Assembly (NCBI GenBank): GCA_020650975.1
Contig: JAIPMN010001575.1
Coordinates: 3,312-27,542, forward strand
Reading direction: 5' to 3'
Length of the DNA stretch: 24,231 nt
Source: Apostichopus californicus
Taxonomy: Eukaryota > Echinodermata > Holothuroidea > Aspidochirotida > Stichopodidae
Under the pieces are notes generated by a model. That model worked only from the letters and a program-made list of their open reading frames with translations, had not been told where the DNA came from and ran no database searches. Positions 9,541 to 22,399 of this stretch are shown piece by piece (positions within the stretch are counted from its first letter, which is position 1; each line of letters opens with the position of its first letter). The translations under genes were made by a program, and so were the position numbers.

Positions 9541-11198
9541 CATGCGTTCCTCCTGCCTCCTGTAATAAACTTTTCACACATAATGAGAGGATATAAACCA
9601 GTGCTTCTAACATATCACATTACTTAGATGTCCGATGTAGTCTTCATTTCGCCTGTTTTCCTTTTAAAAGGCTTCCTTCCCCTCCAGACAGTTTGTTAAA
9701 CCATTTACCTTTTGATCATCAGCAGTAGGATATAGGACTGTTTACCCTTCTACTTTTAGATTATGTTGTTTATGTTCATACCCAAGGAGTAAATCACCTC
9801 TACCATATTTCACCTTTCTTACCGTAAACTTTCTGTCATCTTGTAAATTGTCTCTCTATCTCTTGGTCGGGCCAGCTCTTAAAGCGGTTGTTTGATTACG
9901 TTTTTAATAAATATTTCTTATACTCTTAATATTTCAGTACCCCATAAAAGTGTAGTCTGATAGCTTTCAAGACTCAAATCACAGTTCCCTGTCAAATTAT
10001 GAATTAAAAATTAGACGAGCATGACATATATTTTCCGTTTGTATTTTACATGTGCGTAATACATGAAAGAAAAGGTGTCTGGGCCACACAATCTATGGGC
10101 TTCATTGATAACTTGCTCATTAATAAACAGAAACATTAGATAAACAACTTTTGTGGATTTTGGGGGTCTTAAGTTTGATAAATTGCAATGTTTACTATTT
10201 TGAGGAACAGATCTATGCATGGTAAAGTTCTACAAACTTGTTGACTGAATTCAAATGGCTGCTTTAAAGCAATTTCTTGTCCTGTTGGTTGTTAATGGTA
10301 GGAGGCATTTGACAGTTTGATATTCATTAGCATAAGTAAAAGCTGTTAAATTTAGAAAGAACCATGCACTCCTTAACTATACTACTGACCTGCCGTTATC
10401 TGTCGTCAGGAAGCAATACTTCCGGCGAGGTAGTTTACAGTGGGAGATGACAGTTATGAAAGGAGTAACTACAACTCTCAGAGGTATCACACACAGACGT
10501 GGTATTGAAATTAACCAATAGATACGTTTATACCATTCTTGTTTAATTTTAAGTGCGATACATGTTAGCCCTTTATTAAAACGTCAGGGACATGGTCTGT
10601 TCAGTTTTAAGAAAAATGAAGGAGTCTGTTTAGTATGAAATTCAGGGCAATCCTTTAGAACATTGTACTTATGTGATTTGTTGAATTTAATAGTCAGTTT
10701 GAAAAAGCATCGTTAAATTTAGAGAAGAACTTTTGAAAATGGTGATGCGTAGATAGCAAACAAATTGGGACATTTTTTCATCACAGTTTGTAAAAGTGTG
10801 TAATTATTTTCTATGGATTTACATATATCTTTGAAGAATAAAGAATAAGTGGACATGGTCTCAGTTGATGTAGCAAAATTTAAGTTGAAACGTTCAAAAC
10901 CAATTGGCCCAAAGTCTTATGAAGTGAGTCTACATGTTGTACATAGGGTAATTTTGTAATTGGCATTATAGACATTTTAAGGCATTGAACATAGTGGGGA
11001 CCTTGTCACAGCTGGTTTTATAACTTTATAATAAGTCGGCAGAACTTACCACTAATTTTGTGATGTATTGAGCCCTTGCACTATAAGTAAATTGATTATT
11101 TAAATAGCGTATATAGATTGAAAGGTAAACTAAGGTTTCAAATTTGACTTGGAATTTGCTGTAGTGACTAGTACAGATTTGTATAACTTTGAAAGTGA

Positions 11199-11250
11199 GG
11201 TGAGGGTGAGGGGGGATGAGGGGTGGGGGAGGCAGTGCAAGGAAGGGGAG
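11199..11250 (+). repeat. G-rich tract with G-quadruplex potential
   Basis: Repeated G runs (3, 6, 4, 5, 4) with short purine-rich spacers on the sense strand fit a G4 pattern with somewhat uneven loops. Confidence 0.7.
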
Positions 11251-11898
11251 AGCGGTGCAAATGGCGGATAATACTGTTTCTAGAACATATTTTATTTGAA
11301 TATCTTTAACAACAGTAAGGTAGGTCCAAATTGGATGGAAACATATAGTGTAACCAATTATCTTAATATGTTAAAAAATTCACTTCTATATTGGTACTTG
11401 GTTTCAAAGACTAGAGTTTCAGACTAGAACTACTTAAGAACAGTCACATTTTGCCCTTATCCATCCTCAAAAAGAAGATCCTGTTGAGGGCTTGGAAGGG
11501 AGGGGGTTACAAAATTTCAAGATGAGTATTAATTGGATTAGTTACTCAATTATTTTTGCATGAAATTGGAAAATAAGATTTATTCCCTCTCTCTATCGTT
11601 CTACAATCTCCCAGTCGTTCGTCCATGTACAATTTTTCTTTTCAGAGTGTATTACAATGTAATCATAACCTTGACAATAAATCAGTAAGTATCCAGTTTT
11701 TGAACTCAACTAAAAGTGAACAATTTCTGACGTTCACTTCTTCTTTGTGTCTGTCATCTTTTTTTCATATTTTTTTTGACAAATATTTTTTATGGCTCTT
11801 GTTTTATGCATTGATGTATGAGACACAAAGGCAATGATATCGAGGCCCAAGAGAGGGTTATACTTGAATGGTTAATTGCATCCCACACCTAACAAGTT

Positions 11899-11918
11899 AT
11901 ATATATATATATACAGTA
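11899..11918. repeat. (TA)n microsatellite ending in TACAGTA
   Basis: About seven TA units run directly into TACAGTA, one of the many copies of that heptamer in the window. Confidence 0.85.
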
Positions 11919-11996
11919 GTATAAGATGCATCTAATTTGTGGCCATAATCATTCTTTGCCCTATAGAGTAGTAGCCTTTTCTCATTTTAATAAGTC

Positions 11997-12012
11997 TGTG
12001 TGTGTGTGTGTG
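11997..12012. repeat. (TG)8 microsatellite
   Basis: A short TG run is followed by T6. The pre-mRNA would contain a UG repeat of the kind CELF and TDP-43-type proteins bind. It is far from any exon. Confidence 0.85.
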
Positions 12013-13079
12013 TTTTTTGTATCGTTTGTCAACTGATATACGGTATGTTTGATACAGCAGAAGAATAGCTGCAAATTATTCTGTCTGATGGTCTCTGGAG
12101 GGGCCAATAGAACAGTCTTTTTGAGTTTAACAGCACTGACAGTAAGTAGCAAAGATGTAATAAAAATATGGCTAGGATATGAGTCACCATTAAGTATTAT
12201 AAATGGGATGGATTGCTTTCGCAGACTTTTGAATAAATGTTTCACATTTCGAAAGCTATGTGAGATTCAGTCAGGTCTTGTATCAAATCAGACCCAAGTT
12301 GTGCAAAAAGATAATGGAGCATTTTTTGCATCAGTAGTTTTTCTGTATTTAAGCAAAATCATGAAATGCAGCACTGCAGCAGGAGTTATTCTCTGTTCAT
12401 TTCGAAAGTTGATGGAACCCCTCCATTAGTGTAATTTTTTGTCGCTCAATATTTGTTTTTAGTTTCAAGCGGTATGTAAAAATGTTAAATTCTGTATTTC
12501 CATTACCTTTGATAAAGCATGATGACTTACAGTATGAGTATTGAACAATATCTGCTGTTAGAGTTATACTGGAGGACATTTCAATTTTGCCCAAATTTAC
12601 AAATATTAAAATTTGCATTTTTGTTCAAACTGATATGAATGGCAAATACTGGCCATAATCAAAGGGCTGCTGAAAGAAAATGGATGGATGTTGTAGGTTT
12701 GAGATCCCATCAGCCACATTGCAGATGTTATATTCAGCGTTTGATGGGAAGACATTGCGGTTGTCATAATTGGCAGTGCTATCAGTAAACAGTACCACAT
12801 GATAATGAGTGCCGTTATTGCAAACTTCCTTTAAATTATAATCTCTAGGACTTGATATATATATATAAATATATTTGTGGGACAGGCATGTCCATTCAAT
12901 TAGAGGCAAAACTGGAACAGTGAGTGATGACTGAAGTACCCGTGTTCGCCGGCATGCACTTCGTGATTAAGGAATCAAGATTTAGACAGAATCTTTCAGA
13001 AACCTACTTAAAATAATTGACAAGAAGGGAATTGCTGTAGTCAAGAGAGGGTGTACAGTACATTTGTTTGTTGCATGGG

Positions 13080-13223
13080 GCCCGTCCCACGTTGTCCCTT
13101 GGAGCGTTTTGCTCTGTTAAATTGCCGTGTAGCCGCTGTGGGCGATAAGAAACGTCTGGTACGTGTATGCGAAACAATGTTGTCAGACATAATGAATATT
13201 CATTTTATATTCATTGCTATTGG
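13080..13223 (-). promoter_or_regulatory. possible antisense core promoter (speculative)
   Basis: Read on the minus strand, CCAAT (13219-13223) is followed after 10 bp by TATAAAAT (13202-13209), a perfect AATGAATATTCATT palindrome (13191-13204, overlapping) and then about 95 bp with roughly nine CpG (13080-13175). The CCAAT-TATA spacing is shorter than usual, and no open frame follows. It is recorded as a cluster of signals, not as a proven promoter. Confidence 0.2.
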
Positions 13224-13339
13224 TTGAACATTTCTTTGAATATGTGGACCAATTTGAGTACCTCTTAAGAGTTTGCACCTTTTCAAATATTAAAGGTACA
13301 ATATGCCAAAAACTTTGTTCCTTATTTCTATGGATCTAA

Positions 13340-13363
13340 ATAGATATATATATATATATCTAT
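13340..13363. repeat. 24-bp perfect AT palindrome
   Basis: An (AT)n core is closed on both sides by ATAG and CTAT, giving a fully self-complementary 24-bp sequence able to extrude a cruciform. Confidence 0.85.
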
Positions 13364-15593
13364 ATCTCCCAAAGTTATCTGATCCTATATTTTCCCACTA
13401 TGTAAATACATCCCTTGCTGCAGTTGTGCAAATTTCCAAAGTCATAACATCTTTTTCAGTTTTGGAAGAGAACTAAAAGCAATTTATAATTTGTTGTTCT
13501 TCAGTATTACAGTAACTTTAAAGATAATAAAACAGTTTATTCCAAATAAAATAAATACAGTTCATTATTTGATCCTTTAGCAATGAAACAAGCTATCAAG
13601 TATATACAACCAATAATATTTGTTTACATTCAGTATAATACTGATAAATCATATATAATATTTTTTTTCAATCTTTAGTTGCCCGTCAATGTTCTATACG
13701 TCTTCGTTGTGTACAACGTTTCTTATTGCCAAACCGCAACACTGAGAGGCATTTGATAGCATTTTTGCAACCCTCTGATCAAAGCTCACTGACAGTTGTG
13801 ACTGTTATCATTTACACTTACTTTTTTCTACAACTGTTTGCTTTATTAACAATGTTGAATGAGACATGCATATTCTGTCATTGTATCTATTTTACAATTT
13901 GATGCAAAATTATGCTACGGCTTTCTATAATTCCATTCATCATCGCAAATATATCACAGTTCATTCACTTCATGACCATACAGTACGTCAAATCTGTTTT
14001 GTTTGTCAATCTTAATTGTTTGTCATTTGGTGTCAAAAAAATGATTCCTACATTGATGACTATGGGTCTGTCCATTTTTACCATGAATTCACAATGTTTA
14101 TGAATTATTATGTCTGCTTCTTTATAAAAACAAATATTAATTGATGGACAGATGGTACCAGCAATTTGGTGTCATAATTTAATTAAACAAACATCCTCCC
14201 GGAAAGAAAAATCTACCATTTTGTATATATGCTTGTCATTGGTAAGATAGCAAACTGTACGAGCGTCAAAGGTGCCAAAATGTCTAGATGCCTAGCAGGA
14301 TGGAAAGCACCCTCTTCCTCTTATTCAAATGTCACAGCATCCCCTAGGTGATGTTCTCCTCTCATCTCTCATAAACTGATAACCTTGAACAGCTTTTGAG
14401 TAACATCTCTTTAAGTAAATACACAATTTACCCCAAATGAGAGATGCCTTAAACGGGCAATAGTTTTGTTCTTTCTCACTGTTTGTTTCTTCACTGTATC
14501 GCTTACGGTAGTTTCTTGCATGAAAATCAAAACGATCTGTGTTTTAACGAAGAATGCTGTCGACTACGTTTGCGCCGAGACATTTTGTTTGTAAACCAGA
14601 GAAGGCCTGTTGTGGCTGCTTATGATCATTATTCATTCGTAATGGAAGGGATAGGGAGTGCAGTACATAGTGTACTGTACGTGTAACCACACACTCTTAC
14701 AGTAGAAGCACTGCAGGAGGTATTACAGTACATCTTCTGTGGATGATCAAATTACACGTTACATTTCAGTATCTTCATATGGTTTAAGAAGGCCTAAGAT
14801 ATGTTTGAACCAAAGCCAGCAGTTAAAGTTTGCAACTGTATTATTCAGTGGTGTAACTAAGGAAAGGCTAATGAATGATAAACCAATGGTTTTTATGTTA
14901 ATTAAAGAGATGAGGCGTTGTGTTGTTTTAGAAAAACAAAAAGTCAACAACATTTTCAACAAAAGATAGATTCCGGTGATCTGTGTCTTCAGATTGATAT
15001 GTTTTGAAATGTTAAGATGTTGAAAATCAAACCTGAGAAGATATATATGAAACTATTTCAATGATCTTTGCTTTTTAAAACCGAATGACAATTGTCTTAA
15101 TATTTTGGTCCTAGTTAGTAGAGTCATATGCTTTCATGAGAGGTTCTCCTATACATAAGTAATGCCTTTGCTATAATATGTGGCAAAGTCATGCATGATT
15201 AGAATTCCAGTTTAACATTCTGGGAAGATTGCCAGAACCGAGTTGAATATTGTACATAATGAAAAAGGTCAGAGGTGAAGCAAGCAAGAGAGTGAATGCT
15301 ACGCAGGTCCTGATTGTTGTTTTGTGATAAGAATTCTTGTTAGAAGATTCAGTCAGAATATTCCACTGATGGAGAAGAGATGCAGCGACTGAAGCTGTAG
15401 ATCTTATTGGTATCAAAGTCATAAATTCCAATAGAAAAAAAAAGAGAAGGAAAAATGAATAAATTAAGTGTTTATCTGGATAAAGGTTCATTCAGAAACA
15501 AAATGTCCTTAAAATTTGATAAATTGAAATAGGAAATAAAATGACCAAATACAGTCAGGGGAAGAGAGGACAGGCTTTGCTAAGTAGGCCAAT

Positions 15594-15607
15594 AAACCGT
15601 ACGGTTT
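15594..15607. repeat. 14-bp perfect palindrome AAACCGTACGGTTT
   Basis: A self-complementary sequence with two CpG in AT-rich intron DNA, directly preceded by GGCCAAT. It could be a dimeric-factor site or chance. Confidence 0.7.
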
Positions 15608-16066
15608 GCTGTGACCTTGAGTAAAATCGCACGTCCTAGGTAGAAATAGAAACCGACAGCAATGTAGTAAAATCAATAATCCATTAACCTGAGCTGGGAG
15701 GAAAAACTAAAATGGCTGCCCGTATTGAGGAGGGAAGTTAACCAAGCATACAGTAAGGTGTCAAGTGCAAATCGGACTCTCAGTTTTAATATGGGATCTG
15801 TGACATCACGTCGATGCAACCCAACCGATGAAAAACTTGCGGCTTGGCGGTGTGAGAACACATGCATTAAATATGAAATTAGGTGGTATGTTTGTTAAGA
15901 TTCGTTAGTATTTGGCGAAAAACTGGAGTGTGGGAGAAAGTTAATACTATAGATGACACTGTCTAGTGTAAAAAAAATTGTCAGGTGGTATCTATACTTT
16001 ACTAGTTGAGTGATTTGTTTTTGGTTTGTTCCATTGGGTGTATTTGTATGCCTATGTGTGGTGTTT

Positions 16067-16113
16067 GGGAAGGTGGGGGAGCAAGGGGGGGGGGCTATGG
16101 AGGTGGTGGTGGT
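16067..16113 (+). repeat. G-rich tract, G4 potential, ending in GGT repeats
   Basis: Runs of 3, 5 and 10 G are followed by GGT-GGT-GGT-GGT. A canonical four-run G4 of three or more G is possible only by splitting the G10 run. Confidence 0.65.
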
Positions 16114-16788
16114 AAGATTATAATATGAGAGAGATTGTCAATTTCCATTCCCACTTGGGGCAAACCTCCAAATCACATGATAAATTTGAATAATTTAGTA
16201 AACATCAAATTTCTGTTAGTTGAAACTTTTAAAAGCTTCTTATTCCGGATGTCAAAGAGAAAACAATTATCTATGGTTATTTGACTGATATCACTACAGT
16301 AGCAGCAGCAATGTACTGTGAAGTTGTTCTGATCAAAACTTTACTAAATTTAAGTATTAACTAAATATGTTTAGTCCGTACTGTGAGGAGGAATGTTTCA
16401 TCATTTTGTTAGAGGAAAGCTATAGACATATTGTGAAAGTTGTGGAAAACACATATACTGGGGGAAAGGGGGGTGATGTTTTATGCTAATAGGATAGTAC
16501 TGGATAGCAAAAGAGTAGGATAAAAGCCATGCTAATCTGTGAAAATATTTCCTGAAGTATAAAGTCTGGTTCCTCTTGTGTGTTGGTCTGCTTTCCTTTC
16601 CATTACCCTCCCCCCTCCTCCCACCTTCTCTCCCTGTGAAATCTTTTTCATAAAATTCAGGTAATAATTCTTTCATAAGGCCTGGTTTGCAGTGGACAAA
16701 TGTTATGATTCTGCAACACTTTAACAGCAAAGTTTGTTTTGTAAGTGATTGTAAAATATGTTCTGATATGCTTCCTATCCATTTGTTG

Positions 16789-17016
16789 TATGAAAATATA
16801 CATCACAACCTCTCACTTTCCTGTCCCCTCACACCTATTGCACTATTATCTGCTGTGTCATTCTCAGTTTAATACTTGAGATCCCAAAGTTTAAAAACAG
16901 TATGAAAATATACATCACAACCTCTCACTTACCTGTCCCCTCACACCTATTGCACTATTTATTTGTTCTGTGTCATGTTCAGTTTACTAGTACTTGAGAT
17001 CCCAAAGTTGAAAAAG
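16789..17016 (+). repeat. tandem duplication of a 112/116-bp unit near the third exon
   Basis: Unit 1 (16789-16900) and unit 2 (16901-17016) both start tatgaaaatatacatcacaa, continue with cctctcact and ctgtcccctcacacctattg, and end acttgagatcccaaagtt. They differ at a few bases and small indels. The second copy ends about 125 bp before the acceptor of the third exon. Low divergence implies a fairly recent duplication. Confidence 0.93.
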
Positions 17017-17100
17017 TGGCTACCTTTGCTGGCTCCTCAGGCCTTTGCTCGTCCCAGACCAAGTTTATCGTCAGTTTTCATGTGGTAAAGAGAATCATAT

Positions 17101-17353
<253 letters not shown>

Positions 17354-17647
17354 TGAGCTATGCCATATGGGTACGGATCACTGCAAAACACATTTGCACT
17401 TTTCAGTCGCAGGAAGTTATCAAGTGAAATTTAGGGTTAATATTTCATGTTTTGGGTAGTGGGTTAAAGAGTGCAAAAATTAATAAGTCATAAAGTAATC
17501 ACTTTACATTGTAATAAGGTTCTAAAACTTCATTTTGAAGATAAACAGAGCTGCGCTGTATTTACTTCATTCTTCTTACTTGTCTCCTGTAGTTATGAAC
17601 TCCTCATTATCTAGCTTATAACAACTGGTGACATACTTGCACTGTGT

Positions 17648-17671
17648 CCCCCCACCCCTCAACCCCCCTCC
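17648..17671 (-). repeat. C-rich tract (G4 on minus strand, i-motif on plus)
   Basis: C runs of 6, 4 and 6 separated by single A, TCAA and T spacers, ending CTCC. By splitting the six-base runs, the minus strand fits a G4 pattern. Confidence 0.65.
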
Positions 17672-17761
17672 AATTTACCAGACTCGAGGCCACCACCTTC
17701 CTACTGAGTCTACTCATTACACAGTTGCTATAAACTGGGAAGATTAGAGTTAATACAGTAT

Positions 17762-17821
17762 GAGACAGGTAAGTTTCGTCATTTGTTAATATCCAAACCA
17801 GTTAAAGTTTGGGGAATTTAC
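17762..17821 (+). repeat. dispersed repeat, copy B (partner at 54-109)
   Basis: It shares gagacaggtaag, tcgtca, aatatccaaaccagt and the following aagtttgg...ttta with copy A in the same order and orientation. Differences are point changes and one- or two-base indels. Confidence 0.65.
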
Positions 17822-17931
17822 TGATGAATGTTTAAAGAGGTAACTTCTAAAAATATCCAGAAATATCTCTGCTTCTAAGACTTGAGGTTTAAGAATTTTG
17901 CTTTTCATAAAATTACTCAAAAAATCAGGTC

Positions 17932-17959
17932 AAAAAAAAAGAAGAAATAAATAAATAAA
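17932..17959 (+). repeat. A-rich tract with (AAAT)n
   Basis: A9, then GAAG, then AAATAAATAAATAAA. It resembles the tail of a retroposed sequence, but the upstream DNA shows no recognisable SINE body or duplication. Confidence 0.7.
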
Positions 17960-19743
17960 GAGTATTATAACCAAACACTCTGCTTCACATCTGTAGTGGC
18001 AATTCTCTCATCTCCAATTTAGCATTTCTGCTATGCAGTGCCATATATACATTATTTCCCCGCTTTGTCTCAAAACACAACCAGTGTAATTAACATAGGA
18101 CTCATTAACATAGCGATTAGTATCCCCAAGGGCACTCACCGTAATGAGTAATAGGCAATCATGTGATTCTCGACTGCATTGCTGAAATACACACAGTAAC
18201 CCTCAAGATGACTAGCAGTGGTAAAAGGAAGATTAGTTTTAGCTTCGTTATAACAAACTGAATGACAGTCTGTCCAGGGAATTTCCCTTTTAGCTCTTCC
18301 TTGTCAATATTGAACAACCCAAAGTGGGTTAAGACACTGACATGTTGTGTGAGTTCTGCAGACTGGATTTGGAATGTGGTTAGATTGATAAGTTTTGCAC
18401 CCTTCACCCTACACACTTCTTTGCTAAAGCAGTGTAAACGATTCGCAGGTGCTAGCATCAATTGTTTGGTTTAATTTGTTTGTACTTTGCGCTGAGTTTA
18501 ATTCAGTCTAATCTTCCAACAAAAAAACAAAAAAAAATTCCATCGATTGTACTTCAATTCATCATGTACGGTGACACATAACGATATCACAGACCTAACA
18601 GTGTGTATGAGTCATACTGTTCACCGTGGAGTGTGTGTAATATAACCGTGTCTCCGGTATTAACTGACTGATCTCACCCAGATGTAGGGAATTGCTTGTG
18701 CTGCTAACGCCGAAATCACCGGTTGAAACGGTACTGTGGGAAGATTGGTGCATGATGAACACGCTGTGATAGGCATGCAGATTTGGTATTAAGACAAAGG
18801 CCGTCAGCGTGTGTACTGTTAGTCATTAGTGCACATGGGTAATTAATCCCCCATTCTTGTTCTTATATGTTTTAATATACATGCCCGGGGGGGAGGATGG
18901 GGGGACGTGCCTACATTGTTTACACAGCAGTTGCATGGCAGCCAGTAGCGACATGCACTAGGAGATAAACAGAGATTTCTCTCTGTGTTACCTCACTACT
19001 AATCTTTGTTTGTCTTTGGGCCTCATTTTATAGCTTATCCCATCTGCCTCTAAAATATTTTGACAATATTTGGTTTCAGTAGAAGGTGACCGATGACAGG
19101 ATGCGTGAGATAAATTACGATAACATTTTAGTGTTTAATATGTTGTTTACTGTTTATTATTGCGCACTTAAGTTGAAAATATTTTGACGAAATCATAGCG
19201 TGGTATATTTATTGAGCCAGAAGACTCTTCATTTAGTGTGAGGGATGGTTTGGTCAAGATAAACTCTGAATACCAAATGACATATTTAAATATAAAGAAA
19301 TTTAAAATAATGCAAATTAACCACTCTTCAGTATTAAGGTCAGAGCATCTCATGTTGATTTAATCGGCAATGTATGTTTTGAAAGATTCATTATTTCTTG
19401 ATACGCAATATCCTTACCCCACTAAAAATTCATCGATGTATAAATTAAAGCTGTCGGGATTCACATAATTTCAAAGGTTATTCGTGACAATAACACCAGT
19501 TCTATTATTGTACCAAATTTTTTTTTTTTTTAGCCCCATTACAAGATGATCTGTACCACTACACATGGTCTCCAAATATTGAAAGAAAGATGGAATTGAA
19601 TTAATAAGATATGTTTGTTAAGTTTTGGGTGGATTTCTCTCCAAGAAAATCATTTATGATGTTGATTTTTAAGTCTAGATTGTTTTCATGCTGAGTTGTC
19701 CTCTGTTTGTTGGGCTTTTTACACAGATTTTGCATAGATTGCT

Positions 19744-19856
19744 GTTACTGTACTGTACAGTAATGTACAGTACAGTACTGTACTGTACTGTACTGTACTG
19801 TACTGTTCAGTACTGTACTGTACAGTACTGTACAGTACTGTACTGTTACTGTAATG
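19744..19856. repeat. TACTG/CAGTA pentanucleotide array with orientation switches
   Basis: About 110 bp is built from the 5-bp unit TACTG and its complement CAGTA. Orientation flips several times, each flip creating a TACTGTACAGTA-type palindrome centred on GTAC. The longest same-direction block is at about 19776-19805. Open frames across it on both strands are artefacts of the five-base period. Confidence 0.93.
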
Positions 19857-20460
19857 TAAACACTGTGAAAGTGAAACTGAGAAGATGTAGATTTTCTTTA
19901 AACACAATAATGGTTATCTGTGGCTTCTGTGGAACGGATGAGGAATAATAGTTGCCTCTTTTAAAAGGAAACTTCAAACTCTGTCAAACCTTTTGTGACT
20001 CGTGGTTTTTACCAAAGGAGTGGCTTGGTGATGCCTGTGAAAGGTCCTTTCCTTTTGTTGTTGTGTTCGTTGTTGTTTGCTGATTGCTGATTGGCTCAGG
20101 ACAAATTTTTGTTTGTTTTCTTCTTAAACTGGTTTACATTTGCTTTTCTTGACATGTGTTAACAAGTGATCATGATACTATTAAGAAAAAAGTTCTAATC
20201 TTTAGAGGTGTATCAGTCAACTTTGATTTCAAAACTTGAGGTCACTGCAACTTCCAACAAGTGCTTCATTAGATAGACTCTTAGAAAACAGAAAATATAA
20301 CTTGAAGATTAAAAGTTTGGATTATTTCGCCATCTTAACTTCTACATTTCATCTTTGAACCACCAAACTGTCGTCTCCGTTCCAAATAATTTTTGTAACC
20401 AGACCTGGATAAGAAATGTTATTATCTCCTTCTAAAGGTTACCCATTTGCTGCTATATGG

Positions 20461-20484
20461 TAACTATATGATTTGATATAGTTA
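20461..20484. repeat. perfect 9-bp inverted repeat with 6-nt loop
   Basis: TAACTATAT at 20461-20469 and ATATAGTTA at 20476-20484 flank GATTTG. The motif ctatatgg just upstream partly repeats the left arm. Confidence 0.8.
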
Positions 20485-22183
20485 TGTCCCGGATCATACT
20501 AAATTGGTAAAAGGGTCTTAAGGCCTTGTATTAAAGGTCTAAACAGACTAATGTGATAAGGAATGTAACATTCTCCCTAATGGATCCTCCTGATATAGCT
20601 AGAAGACATGATTCGTCTTTTCACAGACGCTACAATGTTCTCCGTGACATTCCTGATACCGCAGATTAGTTTCATCTCTAAGCCTGTTAAGGCCCAAAAG
20701 TTTCATTTTAAGAAGAAGAGAAAGTCAAGATAGTGGATCTTGCAGCCTACTCGCTTTATTTGACTCGCAGATGAAGGTAACGTTATTTGTGAATATGAAA
20801 ACATGATTTAGCCTGGGGCTAACTCTGGGTTAACTTGACTGTCAGAGTCTTAGGACCTGGTTCTGTGCTGCTGTGAAAGCTCCAGTTATATTCCAGTCGG
20901 CTTATTTGGAGGATTTTCTTCATTCAGGTTAGGTAAGGGAAGCATGCTTTGGGGCAGTGAAGAGAGGAAGAATAAGATTTGATTGAGGCTGTTCCTATGG
21001 CATCCTTTTTACATATTGTGGAGAAGCTTTAACTTAGACTTTTGAGATGCTTTTGAGACACCAGAAAATTTCTGCCCATGCACCGAAAGGGTTGTTCAAA
21101 CAAGTTTATAAATGTAACTGTACATGAAATGTAAAAGATGTCAGAATTAATTAATATATGCATGTTAGTTGTAGTGCTTGAGCGTTGATGAGAAAAAGAA
21201 GAAAATTTGTGCCTCTGAAATCAGTATTGCTCTCAGATAAATTTCAAGTACGTAATGCCTTTGACACTGTGTTTATGTACCATATTTTGCCAAATGTGAG
21301 TTTTTTTGTTACCTTTCGTTCGTTCTTGTTAGCTGAAATTGACCAATCAGTTTTTAAGATATTTCTTTTACCCCAAAGTGACCTTACAGTTTGTGCATCC
21401 ATGTATCCCATCATTCACAATTTTTTCACCACAGCAGTGAAATTCGATTGACGACCTCTCTCTGTACAGTGTTACGACTCCATTTTTACGCTGGCGTGCA
21501 GGGAAATCTGTAGTTCTATCCATCGTGTGATGATGCAGTTGTTCATTTCTAGTTTTAATTATGGTTACCAGCTACTCCAAAAGGTTTTGGGTGATTTGTG
21601 AGCATCATATCCCCCGAGGTATTTTCTCTCCCTCACTTTCACAAACATACTGCTAATGAGAATATTGAACTTGGGATGCTGTTCATTCCCTCAGATGCTC
21701 TCTCCAGCTGACTTTCACTAAAGCAAGAGATAATTTTCACATAGCTTGATTTACTGATGGGGAAAGGAAAGAAGGAAAAAAAAGGGGGGGATGGAGGAGA
21801 AATCAGGAGTATCAAATCGTCACAAATGAAGGGCAATATAAAAATCAATGTTTTGTTTTTCGTGAAGGCACAACAGGAGTGATAATGTTTACAGTGTATA
21901 CATGCAATGATGGGAGGCTAGGCCAGTCCAGTCTTCGGTTCAGTTTATCAGTGAAAGTATCCAAGAGTCGATAAAAATTAATGATGTGAAAAAAAAGTAG
22001 CAAATGGAGCTTCATGACAAAGTGATAATAGCTTGATAGACTGGTCTGCTATTTAATTCCCAACAGGAGAGATTATTCTCAGAACTTACTGATGGGTTCG
22101 GATATGTAAACTTTTTTGGCTACTTCATTGGAAGCAAAACAAATACAACAAAAATAAACATCTCAAAACAGTGGGTTGCACAA

Positions 22184-22213
22184 GGAGGGGGGTGGGGGTG
22201 GAGGAGAAGGGGG
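22184..22213 (+). repeat. G-rich tract with G-quadruplex potential
   Basis: Runs of G6 and G5 followed by GG pairs and G5 lie on the sense strand. Confidence 0.65.
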
Positions 22214-22399
22214 CATGGCTTCCCAACTTCTTTTGTCAGTTGGGAAAAAAGTAAATCAGTCTTGGGATTTTTTGCATTCAGCCGAGGAATAATTAAACCC
22301 TCTTTTAAACCACATGTAAAAAAAAAAAAAATTAATGTATTAACACAACCTCGCATTCAGAACTAATTTCATTCAGACCTAATTTATAGTCTAACTATG

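Noticed and set aside
9153-9596. 147-codon + strand open frame
   Set aside because: It opens at TTG, is Pro/Ser/Leu-rich because the DNA is C/T-rich low complexity, lies inside an intron and matches no family I recognise.
12049-12429. 126-codon + strand open frame
   Set aside because: It has a TTG start, no recognisable domain, no bordering splice signals that fit the kinase frame, and an overlapping minus-strand frame of similar quality.
12924-12934. GTGATGA followed by CTGA, like snoRNA C and D boxes
   Set aside because: The two motifs are adjacent or overlapping rather than about 60-100 nt apart, and no terminal stem is present.
16401-16730. 109-codon minus strand open frame
   Set aside because: It contains G/R-rich and P-rich patches arising from the CT-rich tract at 16600-16632; no domain or gene structure.
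19518-19608. T14 tract followed by AG and a 22-codon open stretch ending in TAA
   Set aside because: It looks like a splice acceptor plus short terminal exon, but no branch point is clear, the peptide is unlike MRCK, and T-runs before AG are expected by chance in this DNA.
19688-19948. Open frames on both strands with repeated Tyr-Cys-Thr-Val
   Set aside because: They are produced by the TACTG pentanucleotide array, whose five-base period rarely yields stops.
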